DNA from: Pseudomonas sp. GD04019
Lineage (GTDB): Bacteria > Pseudomonadota > Gammaproteobacteria > Pseudomonadales > Pseudomonadaceae
Direction of reading: 5' to 3'
DNA length: 64,000 nt
Assembly (NCBI RefSeq): GCF_029837695.1
Contig: NZ_JAOEEA010000002.1
Span: 310,001-374,000 of the forward strand
Both the position numbers and the translations under genes were made by a program. The notes under the pieces are model-generated. The model saw only the letters and a program-made list of their open reading frames with translations, had not been told where the DNA came from and made no database searches. This document shows, piece after piece, positions 13,401 to 21,681 of the stretch. How positions within the stretch are numbered: the first letter of the stretch is position 1; the number at the start of each line of letters is the position of its first letter.

Positions 13401-14341
13401 GCCAGTGGGCCGAGACCAGCTTCCAGATCCAGCGCCTGCGCGACAACGCCCAGGGTGCCGAACAGGAATTCGACCTGATCCTCGATGAGGACAACCCCGG
13501 TCTGTCGGTGAAGCTCAGCTTCGACGTCAACCAGGACATCGCCGCGCCCTACATCAAGAAGGGCGTGCGGCCGCAGGTGGCGGTATTGCGTGAGCAGGGC
13601 GTCAACGGCCAGGTGGAAATGGCCGCGGCCTTCGACCGCGCCGGCTTCGCCGCGGTCGACGTGCACATGAGCGATATCCTCAGTGGCCGCGTCAGCCTGG
13701 AGCAGTTCAAGGGCCTGGTGGCCTGCGGTGGCTTCTCCTACGGTGACGTGCTCGGTGCTGGCGAGGGCTGGGCCAAGTCGGCGCTGTTCAACAGCCGAGC
13801 GCGTGATGGCTTCGCCGCCTTCTTCGCGCGCAAGGACAGCTTCGCCCTCGGCGTGTGCAACGGCTGCCAGATGATGAGCAACCTGCACGAGCTGATCCCG
13901 GGCACCGAGTTCTGGCCGCACTTCGTGCGCAACCGCTCGGAGCAGTTCGAGGCGCGCGTGGCCATGGTCCAGGTGCAGGAGTCGGCGTCGATCTTCCTGC
14001 AGGGCATGGCCGGTTCGCGCCTGCCGATCGCCATCGCCCACGGCGAAGGCCATGCCGAGTTCGAGAGCGAGGAGGCCCTGCTGGAGTCGGATCTGTCCGG
14101 CACCGTGGCCCTGCGCTTCATCGACAACCACGGCAAGGTCACCGAGAACTACCCGGCCAACCCGAACGGCTCGCCGCGCGGCATCACCGGTCTGTGCAGC
14201 CGCGATGGCCGCGTGACCATCATGATGCCGCACCCGGAGCGGGTGTTCCGCGCCGTGCAGAACTCCTGGCGCCCGGACGAGTGGCAGGAAGACGGCGGCT
14301 GGATGCGCATGTTCCGCAACGCCCGCGTCTGGGTCGACTGA
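10445..14341 (+). CDS. purL: Phosphoribosylformylglycinamidine synthase, single chain
   Basis: PurL converts FGAR to FGAM with ATP and glutamine, the fourth step of de novo purine synthesis. At 1298 residues it is the large fused gammaproteobacterial form, combining the functions of PurS, PurQ and small PurL. An N-terminal PurS-like domain is followed by a linker, two AIRS-like ATP-binding halves ([11 protein letters not shown], and GKDSMSMKT in the second half) and a C-terminal amidotransferase with nucleophile in GVCNGCQMM and HPERVFR near the end. The ATG at 10445 gives [14 protein letters not shown], the conserved start; the longer frame from 10367 begins in the promoter region. Confidence 0.98.
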   Translation: MLILRGAPALSAFRHGKLLSQLTAKVPAVTGLYAEFAHFAEVTGVLTADEEQVLARLLKYGPSVPVQEPSGKLFLTIPRFGTISPWSSKASDIARNCGLAKIERLERGVAYYVSGELSEADIQAAAALLHDRMTQLVLSTLEEAAGLFSHAQPKPLTAVDILGGGRAALEQANVQLGLALAEDEIDYLVKSFTELGRNPHDVELMMFAQANSEHCRHKIFNASWDIDGESQDKSLFGMIKNTYQMHSDGVLSAYKDNASVIVGHTAGRFFPNPDTREYGATVEPVHILMKVETHNHPTAIAPFPGASTGSGGEIRDEGATGRGAKPKAGLTGFTVSNLNIPGFVQPWEKPYGKPERIVTALDIMIEGPLGGAAFNNEFGRPALNGYFRTFEQAVNSPRGEEVRGYHKPIMLAGGMGNIREDHVQKGEISVGAKLIVLGGPAMLIGLGGGAASSMATGASSADLDFASVQRDNPEMERRCQEVIDRCWQLGADNPIKFIHDVGAGGISNALPELINDGGRGGRFELRAVPNDEPGMAPLEIWCNESQERYVMSVDAADFERFKAICERERCPFAVVGEAIAEPHLTVSDSHFGNKPVDMPLEVLLGKPPRMHRSVTREAEQGDDFAAASVDIDEAVSRVLHHPAVASKSFLITIGDRTITGLVARDQMVGPWQVPVADCAVTATSFDVYTGEAMAMGERTPLALLDAPASGRMAVGETITNLAASRIEKISDIKLSANWMAAAGHPGEDARLYDTVKAVGMELCPALGITIPVGKDSMSMKTRWQDEGVDKSVTSPLSLVITGFAPVADIRQTLTPQLRLDKGETDLILIDLGRGQNRMGGSILAQTYAKLGQAVPDVDDAEDLKAFFAVIQGLNADGHLLAYHDRSDGGLLTTALEMAFAGHCGLNLFLDGLADDASELAAVLFNEELGAVIQVRQDATPEVLAQFSAAGLDDCVAVIGQPVNGSDVAISFNGEPVFGGERRMLQRQWAETSFQIQRLRDNAQGAEQEFDLILDEDNPGLSVKLSFDVNQDIAAPYIKKGVRPQVAVLREQGVNGQVEMAAAFDRAGFAAVDVHMSDILSGRVSLEQFKGLVACGGFSYGDVLGAGEGWAKSALFNSRARDGFAAFFARKDSFALGVCNGCQMMSNLHELIPGTEFWPHFVRNRSEQFEARVAMVQVQESASIFLQGMAGSRLPIAIAHGEGHAEFESEEALLESDLSGTVALRFIDNHGKVTENYPANPNGSPRGITGLCSRDGRVTIMMPHPERVFRAVQNSWRPDEWQEDGGWMRMFRNARVWVD

Positions 14342-14354
14342 TAGCGCAGCGAAT

Positions 14355-14383
14355 GCCCTCTCCCGCGTCCTACGGGGGAGGGC
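14355..14383 (+). terminator. Hairpin after purL
   Basis: A 10-bp GC-rich stem with one G-T pair (GCCCTCTCCC against GGGGGAGGGC) lies 14 bases after the purL stop and is followed by TTCCC. It is a probable terminator without a long T run. Confidence 0.5.
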
Positions 14384-14401
14384 TTCCCGACGAGGCTGGC
14401 G

Positions 14402-14671
14402 ATGTCAGGCTCCGAAGATAATTCCCTCCCCGAAGTGCGTCAGGTCAACCCCGGCGAGACTCATCTGCTGTGCCGCTGCGGGCGCTCGCCCGTGCTCCCC
14501 GACTGTTCTCCAGGCTGCTGCGAAGGGTTGCGGCTCGAACCCGTGCGCCAGCAGTTCGTCCTGCTTTGCCGCTGCGGGCAGTCGCGGCGTATGCCTTATT
14601 GCGATGGCAGTCACAGCCCGCCGGCGCAAGGTCTGAAGGCACGCTGGCGGCGTTTCGCCAAGGGTGATTAA
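14402..14671 (+). CDS. CDGSH-type iron-sulfur protein
   Basis: This small (89 residues) predicted 2Fe-2S protein has a full CDGSH motif near the C-terminus, CRCGQSRRMPYCDGSH, whose three Cys and one His bind the cluster. A second, degenerate half occurs earlier: CRCGRSPVLPDCSPGCC keeps the CxC and one later Cys but has lost the GSH end. That looks like an ancestral tandem CDGSH in which only the second site remains canonical. It has no membrane anchor. Its role is unknown; family members take part in electron transfer or cluster delivery. GAGG lies just upstream of the ATG. Confidence 0.85.
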   Translation: MSGSEDNSLPEVRQVNPGETHLLCRCGRSPVLPDCSPGCCEGLRLEPVRQQFVLLCRCGQSRRMPYCDGSHSPPAQGLKARWRRFAKGD

Positions 14672-14846
14672 GCCCGCTTCGTTTTATGGCCAAAGGCTCT
14701 AGTCAGGAAATGGACGATTCGCCTGCGACGAACTCCAATGCACAGTTGCGAACTAGGCCACGCGCGGGTGATGAGGCAAAATGCCATTATTGCCTTGGCA
14801 GTGCGGCTCGCGGGTCGCTGTATTCGTCGATGCTCGGAGGGGCTGG

Positions 14847-15164
14847 ATGTACAAATTCTGTTTCTATGTGCCGGAAAGCCATCTGGAAGAAGTAAAGGTC
14901 GCGGCATTCGCGGCGGGTGCAGGACGCATTGGACAGTACGACAGCTGCTGCTGGCAGACCTTGGGCAAGGGCCAGTTCCGCCCGCTGGAGGGCAGCGCCC
15001 CCTTCATCGGCCAGCCGGGCCACAGCGAGGAAGTGGCGGAGTGGAAGGTGGAGATGGTGGTGGCCGACGAGCTGATCCACGACGTGGTAAAGGCCATGAA
15101 GAAGGCCCATCCCTACGAGACCCCGGCCTTCGATGTGTGGCGGCTGTCCGACCTGCAGTTCTGA
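14847..15164 (+). CDS. YqfO/NIF3-like small domain protein
   Basis: This 105-residue cytoplasmic protein matches the stand-alone form of the domain inserted in NIF3/YqfO proteins. Characteristic segments are MYKFCFYVPESHLEEVKVA, GAGRIGQYDSC and the C-terminal KKAHPYETPAFDVW. The ATG at 14847 is preceded by GGAGG at suitable distance, which decides the start over an in-frame ATG at 14781. The function of this family is not established; metal binding and a link to GTP cyclohydrolase-type folds have been proposed. A strong terminator follows. Confidence 0.85.
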   Translation: MYKFCFYVPESHLEEVKVAAFAAGAGRIGQYDSCCWQTLGKGQFRPLEGSAPFIGQPGHSEEVAEWKVEMVVADELIHDVVKAMKKAHPYETPAFDVWRLSDLQF

Positions 15165-15181
15165 TCTGCACTTATAGATAG

Positions 15182-15214
15182 AAGAAGCCCCGGCAATCCC
15201 GGGGCTTCTTTTTT
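15182..15214 (+). terminator. Intrinsic terminator
   Basis: A perfect 12-bp stem AAGAAGCCCCGG with its complement, a 5-base loop CAATC and a run of T make a textbook terminator for the plus-strand gene. It also lies 10 bases beyond the stop of the minus-strand hydrolase. Confidence 0.92.
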
Positions 15215-15224
15215 CCGCCTGCTG

Positions 15225-16241
15225 TTACTGCAGATGCTGCTTCAGCTCGGCACCGGCCTGGCGCATGGCGGCGTGCACGGCCGGCACATGGGCCAGCGGG
15301 TTGAGCAGGCCGTAGTCGTGGATCATGCCGTTGTAGCGCACCGCGGTGACGGTGACGCCGGCGGCGTCCAGCTTGCGCGCATAGGCCTCGCCCTCGTCAC
15401 GCAGCACGTCGAACTCGGCGGTCTGGATCAGCGTCGGTGGCAGGCCTTTCAGCTGCTCCGGGGTGGCGCGCAGCGGCGAGGCGAAGCGTTCGGCGCGCTG
15501 CTTCGGGTCGGTGGTGTAGCTGTCCCAGAACCACTGCATCATCGGCTTGGTCAGGAAGTGGCCCTGGGCGAACTGGTTGTAGGACGCCGTCTCGAAGCTG
15601 GCGTCGGTCACCGGCCACAGCAGCAGCTGGAAGCGCAGTTTCGGCGAGCCGGCTTCCTTGGCTTTCAGGGCAACCACGGCGGCCATATTGCCGCCGACGC
15701 TGTTGCCGGCCACGGCCAGGCGCGAGCTGTCCACGCTGATTTCCTTGCCGTGCTCACCGACCCACTGGGTGGCGGCGTAGGCCTGGTCGATGGCGGTCGG
15801 ATACTTGGCTTCCGGCGACGGGGTGTAGCCGACGTAGACGGCCACGGCGCCGGAGTTCACCACCAGGTCGCGGATCAGGCGGGCATGGGTCGGGTAGTCG
15901 CCGAGCACCCAGCCGCCGCCGTGGAAGAACATGAACACCGGCAGCTCGCCCTTCCCGCCTTCGGGGCGGACGATGGTCAGCGGAATCGACTGGCCGCCGG
16001 CCTGGATGGTCTTCTCGGACACGCTCACGCCGGACAGGTCGACTTTCACGGAGGCCTGGGCACCGACCAGCACGGCACGGGCGTCTTGCGGGCTGAGGGT
16101 TTCCAGCGGCTTGCCGCCGCCGGCTTCCAGGGCCTGGAGGAAGGCCTGGGTCTGGTGTTCCACGCCGGGGCTGCCGGCGGCGAAGGCGTTACCGATGGCC
16201 AGGGTGAGCAGGCCGCTTCCAACGAGTTGCTTGATGTTCAT
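15225..16241 (-). CDS. Secreted alpha/beta hydrolase (HSL-type esterase)
   Basis: This is a predicted periplasmic carboxylesterase of the hormone-sensitive-lipase group. A Sec signal (MNIKQLVGSGLLTLAIGNAF, cut after an Ala-Phe-Ala-Ala stretch) is followed by the oxyanion-hole motif HGGGWVLGDYPTH, nucleophile elbow GNSVGGNMA, the acid in EFDVLRDEGEAY and the catalytic His in MIHDYGLLN. The mature protein is about 315 residues, typical of the group. Two adjacent ATGs occur (16244 and 16241); the second sits at a better distance from AGGAG. It lies downstream of DUF2790 and ohr on the same strand. The substrate is unknown. Confidence 0.85.
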   Translation of the reverse strand: MNIKQLVGSGLLTLAIGNAFAAGSPGVEHQTQAFLQALEAGGGKPLETLSPQDARAVLVGAQASVKVDLSGVSVSEKTIQAGGQSIPLTIVRPEGGKGELPVFMFFHGGGWVLGDYPTHARLIRDLVVNSGAVAVYVGYTPSPEAKYPTAIDQAYAATQWVGEHGKEISVDSSRLAVAGNSVGGNMAAVVALKAKEAGSPKLRFQLLLWPVTDASFETASYNQFAQGHFLTKPMMQWFWDSYTTDPKQRAERFASPLRATPEQLKGLPPTLIQTAEFDVLRDEGEAYARKLDAAGVTVTAVRYNGMIHDYGLLNPLAHVPAVHAAMRQAGAELKQHLQ

Positions 16242-16287
16242 CATGATTCTCCTGGCGATTCGAATTGGGGTGTGGTGAACCAGGGCC

Positions 16288-16548
16288 TCAGCCCTGGTTG
16301 TGGCAGTTGTCGGCTTGCTTGAGGTAGGTGACGGTCTGCAGGTCACCCGTCGAGTCACGGTAGATCATCTGCGCCTCGACCACGCTGCAGCCGGTGCTGA
16401 TGGCTTCCTGCAGGCTGATCACCTCCGCCACATCCAGCTGCTGGCCGTAGCGGTACTGCTGGCTGACCGGTTGTTCGGCAAAGCTCGCCGAGGTGGTGAT
16501 CAGGGCCAGCGCGGCAAGCGCGCTGGCAAACATGCGGCGGGTTTTCAT
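16288..16548 (-). CDS. DUF2790 family secreted small protein
   Basis: This 86-residue protein has a signal peptide (MKTRRMFASALAALALITTS, cut near SFA). The mature region YRYGQQLDVAEVISLQEA...GCSVVEAQMIYRDS is the DUF2790 pattern common in Pseudomonas. Two Cys residues (in GCSV and DNCH) could form a disulfide in the periplasm. No function is known. Its last codons and stop lie in a 9-bp hairpin (16278-16299, AACCAGGGC and complement) that may reduce read-through into the hydrolase gene. Confidence 0.8.
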   Translation of the reverse strand: MKTRRMFASALAALALITTSASFAEQPVSQQYRYGQQLDVAEVISLQEAISTGCSVVEAQMIYRDSTGDLQTVTYLKQADNCHNQG

Positions 16549-16575
16549 CGTGTTTCTCCTCGTGTCTCGCTGGGC

Positions 16576-17001
16576 TCAGGCCACGACCAGGCGGACGTCG
16601 ATGTTGCCGCGGGTGGCGTTGGAGTAAGGGCAGACCTGGTGGGCAGCGGCGACCAGTTCTTCGGCGACGGTGCGCTCGATGCCCGGCAGGCTGATGGTCA
16701 GCTCCACTTCCAGACCGAAGCCGCCGGGGATCTGGCCGATGCCGACCTTGCCGGTGATCGAGGCGTCGGCCGGGAAGGCTTGCTTCTTCTGGCTGGCGAC
16801 GAACTTCAGGGCGCCGATGAAGCAGGCCGAGTAACCGGCGGCGAACAGCTGTTCCGGGTTGGTGGCTTCGCCGCCCTGGCCGCCCAGTTCACGCGGGGTG
16901 GTCAGCTTGACGTCGAGGAAGCCGTCGGAAGAAACGGCACGGCCGTCGCGGCCTCCGGTAGCGGTAGCAGTGGCGGTGTAGAGGGCTTTGATGGTTTGCA
17001 T
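16576..17001 (-). CDS. ohr: Organic hydroperoxide resistance protein
   Basis: Ohr is a thiol peroxidase that reduces organic and fatty-acid hydroperoxides, recycled by lipoylated proteins. The 141-residue OsmC-fold protein has the catalytic pair Cys60 ([11 protein letters not shown]) and Cys124 ([10 protein letters not shown]). The ATG at 17001 gives [17 protein letters not shown], the normal start; the longer frame reaches into the operator region. ohrR lies directly upstream on the same strand, and the 207-base gap contains a candidate OhrR site. Confidence 0.95.
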   Translation of the reverse strand: MQTIKALYTATATATGGRDGRAVSSDGFLDVKLTTPRELGGQGGEATNPEQLFAAGYSACFIGALKFVASQKKQAFPADASITGKVGIGQIPGGFGLEVELTISLPGIERTVAEELVAAAHQVCPYSNATRGNIDVRLVVA

Positions 17002-17082
17002 GGCGATGTCTCCAATTTGTTTGCTGTCTAAAGTTTTGTGCGCTAAGTAAGTGCGTGAGGCAGAAGTTAGTCGCATTTAATT

Positions 17083-17092
17083 TTGCGCGCAA
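17083..17092 (-). promoter_or_regulatory. Candidate OhrR operator upstream of ohr
   Basis: A perfect palindrome TTGCGCGCAA lies in an AT-rich stretch about 80 bases before the ohr ATG. The sequence GCGCAA followed by TAATTT recurs upstream of ohrR at 17684, as expected for a regulator that controls both genes. Confidence 0.45.
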
Positions 17093-17208
17093 GATAATTT
17101 TTATAAATTTTCCATCTGAGCAATCTGCTCTTGTGGAATAAGTGCGGGCTAGAGCGGTTGAGGACGGGGAAAAAACGAGGCGCCACCCCAGTGCGGGTGG
17201 CGTAACGG

Positions 17209-17658
17209 TCAGAGCGACTGCTGCAGCTGATCGCGCAGGGCGACTATCTGGTCCTTGAGGGCGCCGATCTGTTCCAGGGTCAGGCCGCTGGCTTCGAGGA
17301 TACAGGCGGGAAACTGCTCGGCCTGCTGCTGCAGGGAGCGGCCATGTTCGGTCAGGCGCAGCTCCACCACGCGCTCGTCGGCGCTGCTGCGGGTGCGGGT
17401 GATGAAGCCCTCGGCTTCCAGACGCTTGAGCAGCGGTGTCAACGAGCCGGGATCGGTGAGCAGGCGCGCGCTGATGTCGCCGACGGTGATGCCGTCGCCT
17501 TCCCACAGCACCAGCATGGCCAGGTACTGCGGGTAGGTCAGACCGATGCTCTGCAACATCGGCTTGTAGGCCTTGGTCATCAGCAGCGAGGTGGAGTGCA
17601 GGGCGAAGCACAGCTGGTTGTCCAGCTGCAGGGCGGCACAGGATTTGGGTTGTTGCAT
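17209..17658 (-). CDS. ohrR: Organic-peroxide-sensing MarR-family repressor
   Basis: OhrR represses ohr until its N-terminal cysteine is oxidised by organic peroxide. The 149-residue protein carries LQLDNQLCFALHS, with the sensing Cys17 in its usual context, then a winged-helix domain (LTYPQYLAMLVLW, TDPGSLTPLLKRLEAEGFI, RSSADERVVELRLT). I chose the ATG at 17658 (MQQPKSCAALQL); the longer frame adds 18 residues across the presumed operator. It lies immediately upstream of ohr. Confidence 0.93.
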   Translation of the reverse strand: MQQPKSCAALQLDNQLCFALHSTSLLMTKAYKPMLQSIGLTYPQYLAMLVLWEGDGITVGDISARLLTDPGSLTPLLKRLEAEGFITRTRSSADERVVELRLTEHGRSLQQQAEQFPACILEASGLTLEQIGALKDQIVALRDQLQQSL

Positions 17659-17683
17659 GGTGCGGAACCTCCACTCGATATCT

Positions 17684-17702
17684 GCGCAATAATTTATCGC
17701 GC
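17684..17702 (-). promoter_or_regulatory. Candidate OhrR autoregulatory site
   Basis: GCGCAATAATTTATCGCGC lies 26 bases before the ohrR ATG in an AT-rich pocket. Its GCGCAA-TAATTT core resembles the site upstream of ohr. Confidence 0.4.
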
Positions 17703-17738
17703 CAACTAACATTGAGCAAATTTTGATCGGCGGGCATG

Positions 17739-17762
17739 AAAAAGGCGCCGCGGGGGCGCCTT
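17739..17762 (-). terminator. Intrinsic terminator of the L,D-transpeptidase gene
   Basis: Read on the minus strand, an 8-bp stem (AAGGCGCC and complement) with a 5-base loop is followed by TTTTT. It lies 43 bases after the stop of the L,D-transpeptidase gene. Confidence 0.85.
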
Positions 17763-17804
17763 GCAGAATTTCAGAGTCTTTAGCGAGCTAGGCGCCGCAG
17801 AGCT

Positions 17805-18308
17805 TCAGGGGCGGATCTCGATCAGCGTGCCGTCCTTGACCAGATCCCAGACCTCGCGCATATCGGCGTTACGCATGGCGATGCAGCCTTCGGTCCAGTC
17901 CAGGGTGCTGAAGAACCACTCGGGGTACTCGTCGTCCAGCGGCGTGCCGTGGATCATGATCATGCCGCCGGCCGAGACGCCTTTCTTGCGTGCGTTGGCC
18001 GCGTCGCGGGCGTTGGGGTAGGAGATGTGCATGGACAGGTTGTACTTGTCGCTGGTCTTGCGCCAGTCGATCCAGTAGAAGCCTTCCGGGGTCTTCAGGT
18101 CGCCCTCGCGCACCTTGGCGCCATCGGGCGCCTTGCCGAGCGAGATGCGATAGGACTTGAGCACCTCGCCGCGCCCCATCAGGTGCAGCTTGCGCTCGGA
18201 TTTGACCACCAGCACCTTGTCGATCGCCTTGCCGCGCAGAGTCGGGGCGGTGGAGGCTTGGGCGAGGCCGATGGAGGTAATGCAGAGTAAGGCGAGCAAC
18301 CAGCGCAT
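17805..18308 (-). CDS. L,D-transpeptidase (YkuD domain)
   Basis: This is a periplasmic enzyme of the YkuD/ErfK family, which forms 3-3 cross-links in peptidoglycan or attaches proteins to it. After a 19-residue signal (MRWLLALLCITSIGLAQAS) a single YkuD domain fills the 167 residues. Catalytic elements are IMIHGTP (His120) and TEGCIAMRNADM with nucleophile Cys142. The usual SHGC is TEGC here, a variant seen in short secreted members. No LysM or other binding domain is present. Confidence 0.9.
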   Translation of the reverse strand: MRWLLALLCITSIGLAQASTAPTLRGKAIDKVLVVKSERKLHLMGRGEVLKSYRISLGKAPDGAKVREGDLKTPEGFYWIDWRKTSDKYNLSMHISYPNARDAANARKKGVSAGGMIMIHGTPLDDEYPEWFFSTLDWTEGCIAMRNADMREVWDLVKDGTLIEIRP

Positions 18309-18465
18309 TGCGATGTTCCGAGGTGTTTCAGTGTTGGCCCTGATGGTTCAGGTTGTTATAGCGCGAGAGTCTGCCTATGCCGAGGATGATGTTCAATCCT
18401 CGCCAGTCGGATGGTGGGCTGGGGTAGGATCAGTCGCTTGGAACAATCCGCCCATGGAGTAGGCC

Positions 18466-19365
18466 ATGTCCCAACCCAAGCTGCTGCGTACCCTGGTCCT
18501 CGACCCGGTCGCTCATCCCCTTGGCCAGGCGCACCTGAGCGCCGCCAGTGCGCTGGTGCGGGTCGACGAGCGTCTGTATGTGGTGGCCGACGACGAGCTG
18601 CACCTGGGCCTGTTCAGCCTCGCTGATGACCAGCCTGGTCAACTGGTTCGCCTGTTCGAGGGCGAGCTGCCGGCGCCAAAGGCTGAGCGCAAGGCGGCCA
18701 AACCGGACCTGGAGGCCCTGGCCCTGCTGCCGGCGTTGCCCGGCCACGCCCGGGGTGCGCTGCTGGCGCTGGGCTCGGGCTCCAAAGCCAATCGCCAGCG
18801 TGCGGTGCTGCTGGGGCTGGAGCAGGACGCGCAGCCTGCGCTGATCGATCTGACGCCGCTGTACCAGCCGCTGCTCGCGCATTTCGCCGATCTGAATATC
18901 GAAGGCGGCTTCCTGCTCGGTGAGGAATTCCTGCTGCTGCAGCGCGGCAACCAGGGCCAGGCGGCCAATGCCGCCGTGCGTTATCGCTGGGTCGAGCTGC
19001 GCGACTGGCTGCTGGGCGAGGGCCCGCTGCCGCCGCCGACCATTCAGCCGGTGGAACTGGGCGAGCTGGGCATCGTGGCCCTGGGCTTTACCGATGGCGC
19101 CGCGCTGGCCGACGGGCGTTGGCTATTCAGTGCGGCGGCGGAGAACACGGCGGACAGCTACAACGACGGCGCCTGCCTGGGCGCCGTGATCGGGCTGGTG
19201 GAGCGTGACGGCCGGGTGCGTCGCCTGGCTGAGCTGGATGGCCGCTGGAAGGTGGAGGGCATTGCGCTGGATGAGGCGGGTGACCTGCTGCTGGTCACCG
19301 ACGCGGATGACCCGGCGACGGCAGCCAGCTTGCTGCACCTGCCTCTGTCAGGGCTTCTGGGTTAG
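18466..19365 (+). CDS. Conserved hypothetical protein, probable beta-propeller
   Basis: I do not recognise a named function. The 299-residue protein has no signal peptide and no membrane segment. Repeated short strand patterns ending in hydrophobic-Asp turns (VDERLYVVADDELHLGLF, GARGALLALGSG-like, ALDEAGDLLLVTDADD) suggest a propeller-type fold. Phrases such as WKVEGIALDEAGDLLLVTD resemble the esterase-like or phytase-like propeller families. The last 18 bases overlap the convergent DUF2789 gene. Confidence 0.65.
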   Translation: MSQPKLLRTLVLDPVAHPLGQAHLSAASALVRVDERLYVVADDELHLGLFSLADDQPGQLVRLFEGELPAPKAERKAAKPDLEALALLPALPGHARGALLALGSGSKANRQRAVLLGLEQDAQPALIDLTPLYQPLLAHFADLNIEGGFLLGEEFLLLQRGNQGQAANAAVRYRWVELRDWLLGEGPLPPPTIQPVELGELGIVALGFTDGAALADGRWLFSAAAENTADSYNDGACLGAVIGLVERDGRVRRLAELDGRWKVEGIALDEAGDLLLVTDADDPATAASLLHLPLSGLLG

Positions 19366-19587
19366 TGACACGGCCAGCTCGTCGACCTGGATCGCCCAGT
19401 CGGAATCGCCCTTGAGCGATTCGGCGAGGAAGTTGGCCTGGGCCTCGGTCCAGAACGGCGCCTTGGCCAGCTTCTCGCCGTTGGACAACTGGTGGTCGCG
19501 GATGAAGGCGGCGATCTCCTCGTTGCTGGACGGCAGGCCGAGCTGTTCGAACAGGGTGCGCAGACTGTGATGGTTGCTGGTATCCAT
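19348..19587 (-). CDS. DUF2789 family protein
   Basis: This 79-residue soluble protein matches DUF2789: HSLRTLFEQLGLPSSNEEI, FIRDHQL and APFWTEAQANFLAESL. It is probably all-helical. The family is common in gammaproteobacteria and has no known role. The gene overlaps the 3' end of the convergent hypothetical gene by 18 bases and lies just downstream of the Nudix gene on the same strand. Confidence 0.82.
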   Translation of the reverse strand: MDTSNHHSLRTLFEQLGLPSSNEEIAAFIRDHQLSNGEKLAKAPFWTEAQANFLAESLKGDSDWAIQVDELAVSLTQKP

Positions 19588-19612
19588 GGCAATGCTCCCT
19601 TCGGGTAAGTAG

Positions 19613-20158
19613 TTACTGACGAGGGCGGAGTGGGGCCAGCCCCTCGTTGCGCACCGGAAAAAGCTGATCGCGACGGTCGGCGAAATAGCATTCCAGAGTA
19701 CGTCCGACCGTCGGGAAGGCTAGCTCGTTCCAAGGGATATCGCGCTCGTGGAACAGCTGTACCTCCAGGCTCTCCTCGCCGGCGCAGAAGTCCAGGTCGA
19801 CCAGCTCGGCGCGGAAGAACACATACAGCTGGCTGATGTGCGGCAGGTCGAACAGGGTATAGAGGTGCAGGTCGTGCACCCGCGCACAGGCCTCCTCGTC
19901 GGTCTCGCGCATGGCCGCCTCGGCCATGGTCTCGCCGTTCTCCATGAAGCCGGCCGGCAGCGTCCAGTAGCCGCGGCGCGGCTCGATGGCCCGGCGGCAC
20001 AGCAGCACCTGCTCGCCCCACACCGGCAGGCAGCCGGCGACGATGCGCGGGTTCTGGTAGTGGATGGTCTCGCACTGCGGGCAGACGAAGCGCAGGCGGT
20101 TGTCGCCCGTGGGAATGCGCTGCTCCACCGAACCGCCGCACTGGCTGCAGAATTTCAT
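19613..20158 (-). CDS. Nudix hydrolase with N-terminal zinc ribbon
   Basis: This is a predicted nucleoside-diphosphate-linked hydrolase. The 181 residues start with a zinc ribbon, MKFCSQCGG then CPQCETIHYQNP, a layout resembling NudC-type and ADP-ribose pyrophosphatase-like Nudix proteins. The Nudix box spans GFMENGETMAEAAMRETDEE, with the RExxEE core as RETDEE, the Mg-binding site. The ATG at 20158 precedes the first Cys knuckle; a longer frame adds nine residues. The substrate is not predictable, though the NAD/ADP-ribose group is the closest guess. Confidence 0.88.
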   Translation of the reverse strand: MKFCSQCGGSVEQRIPTGDNRLRFVCPQCETIHYQNPRIVAGCLPVWGEQVLLCRRAIEPRRGYWTLPAGFMENGETMAEAAMRETDEEACARVHDLHLYTLFDLPHISQLYVFFRAELVDLDFCAGEESLEVQLFHERDIPWNELAFPTVGRTLECYFADRRDQLFPVRNEGLAPLRPRQ

Positions 20159-20285
20159 GCCGGTCTCTCCTGGGTCATCGCCCATGTTGGCGCCAGAAGC
20201 ATCGCGGCGGCAAGCCGGGGCGAGGATGCGCGGGGAGCGCCTTCATGCCATGATGCCCGGCAGACGAGAAGAACCGAGAACAATC

Positions 20286-20894
20286 ATGCTCGACGAGCTC
20301 CTGCAGCGCGTGCGCGACCACAGTCCGCGCATCCTGGAGACCGACCAGCGCCACCCCGAGGCGGCCGTGCTGGTGCCGCTGACCCGCAGCGACGAACCGG
20401 AGCTGGTGCTGACCCTGCGCGCCAGCGGCCTGTCCACCCACGGTGGCGAAGTGGCCTTCCCCGGTGGCCGCCGCGACGCCACCGATCCCGATCTGGCCTT
20501 CACCGCCCTGCGCGAGGCAGAGGAGGAAGTCGGCCTGCCGCCCGGCCTGGTGGAGATGGTCGGCCCGCTCAGCCCGCTGGTGTCGCGCTTCGGCATCCGC
20601 GTCACGCCATGGGTCGGCGTGGTGCCGGACTACGTCGAATACCGGCCCAACGACAGCGAGATCGCCGCGGTATTCGCCGTGCCGTTGCGCTTCTTCCTCG
20701 ATACCCCGCGCGAGGTCACCCATCGCATCGATTACGAAGGGCGCAGCTGGTACGTGCCCTGTTACCACTACGAGAGCTACAAGATCTGGGGCCTGACGGC
20801 GGTGATGATCGTCGAGCTGCTGAATGTCGCGTTCGCCGCCGGCATCGACCTGGAGCAGCCGCCGCAGCCCTCGGTAAAGATCATCCGCCTGTGA
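20286..20894 (+). CDS. Nudix hydrolase, CoA pyrophosphatase type
   Basis: This is a probable coenzyme A diphosphatase (NudL/YeaB group) that splits CoA into phosphopantetheine and 3',5'-ADP. The 202 residues contain the CoA-Nudix pattern LTLRASGLSTHGGEVAFPGG followed by the box ending LREAEEEVGLP. FGIRVTPWVGVVP and an IWGLTAVMI segment follow, also typical. It is divergent from the other Nudix gene with 127 bases between, and is followed after 27 bases by the carbonic anhydrase-like gene. The ATG at 20286 is preceded by AGAAC rather than a strong ribosome site. Confidence 0.88.
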   Translation: MLDELLQRVRDHSPRILETDQRHPEAAVLVPLTRSDEPELVLTLRASGLSTHGGEVAFPGGRRDATDPDLAFTALREAEEEVGLPPGLVEMVGPLSPLVSRFGIRVTPWVGVVPDYVEYRPNDSEIAAVFAVPLRFFLDTPREVTHRIDYEGRSWYVPCYHYESYKIWGLTAVMIVELLNVAFAAGIDLEQPPQPSVKIIRL

Positions 20895-20921
20895 GAAGCA
20901 ACTGTCTGTGAGGAACCAACG

Positions 20922-21446
20922 ATGAAATACCGCCTGGGCGATGCCCGCGTGGAGGCCCACCCCGAAAGCTGGATTGCCCCGACTGCCGCAGTGGTCGGCA
21001 AGGTGCGCCTGGACCAGGGTGCCAGCGTCTGGTTCGGCGCCGTGCTGCGCGGCGACAATGAGCTGATCCATATCGGCGAGAACAGTAACGTGCAGGACGG
21101 TACCGTCATGCACACCGACATGGGCTTCCCGCTGACCCTCGGCAAGGGCGTCACCGTCGGTCACAACGTGATGATGCACGGCTGCACGGTGGACGATTAC
21201 AGCCTGATCGGCATCAACGCGGTAATCCTCAACGGTGCCAAGATCGGCAAGTACTGCATCATCGGCGCCAACAGCCTGATTCCCGAGGGCAAGGTGATTC
21301 CCGATGGCAGCCTGGTGATGGGCAGCCCGGGCAAGGTGGTGCGCGAGCTCACCGAGCAGCAGAAGAAGATGCTCGAAGGCAGCGCCGCCCACTACGTGCA
21401 CAACGCCCAGCGCTACGCCCGCGACCTGGTCGAGGACGACGCGTGA
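20922..21446 (+). CDS. Gamma-carbonic anhydrase-like hexapeptide protein
   Basis: The 174-residue protein is a left-handed beta-helix of the YrdA/gamma-carbonic anhydrase group, expected to form a trimer with metal at subunit interfaces. Hexapeptide rungs run from about residue 15 to 130. The three metal His ligands are in TVMHTD (His64) and VGHNVMMHG (His81, His86). A C-terminal helix ([18 protein letters not shown]) closes the fold. Whether it hydrates CO2 or acts on another substrate is unknown for most relatives. Its TGA overlaps the GTG of the next gene. Confidence 0.9.
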   Translation: MKYRLGDARVEAHPESWIAPTAAVVGKVRLDQGASVWFGAVLRGDNELIHIGENSNVQDGTVMHTDMGFPLTLGKGVTVGHNVMMHGCTVDDYSLIGINAVILNGAKIGKYCIIGANSLIPEGKVIPDGSLVMGSPGKVVRELTEQQKKMLEGSAAHYVHNAQRYARDLVEDDA

Positions 21447-21649
21447 GCGACGAACGCCCGGTCAAGTCGCCCTGCGTCAGCGTCTGCGCGCTGGACGACC
21501 ACGACATCTGCATCGGCTGCCAGCGTACGGCGGACGAGATCACCCGCTGGGGCCGCATGAGCAACGAAGAACGCCGCGAGGTGCTGGTGCTCTGCGCCGA
21601 GCGCACCCGCGCCGCCGGGCAGTTCCTGCAGCAGCCTGCCCGCCACTGA
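21443..21649 (+). CDS. DUF1289 small cysteine protein
   Basis: This 68-residue protein starts with GTG, overlapping the preceding TGA by four bases (GTGA), so translation is coupled. The DUF1289 pattern is clear: [18 protein letters not shown] then [16 protein letters not shown]. Four Cys (CxxxC and CIGC with spacing) may bind zinc or an Fe-S cluster. Function is unknown. Confidence 0.88.
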   Translation: MSDERPVKSPCVSVCALDDHDICIGCQRTADEITRWGRMSNEERREVLVLCAERTRAAGQFLQQPARH

Positions 21650-21681
21650 ATTCCCTTTCTCCCTTTTCCGAGGACATCCGC

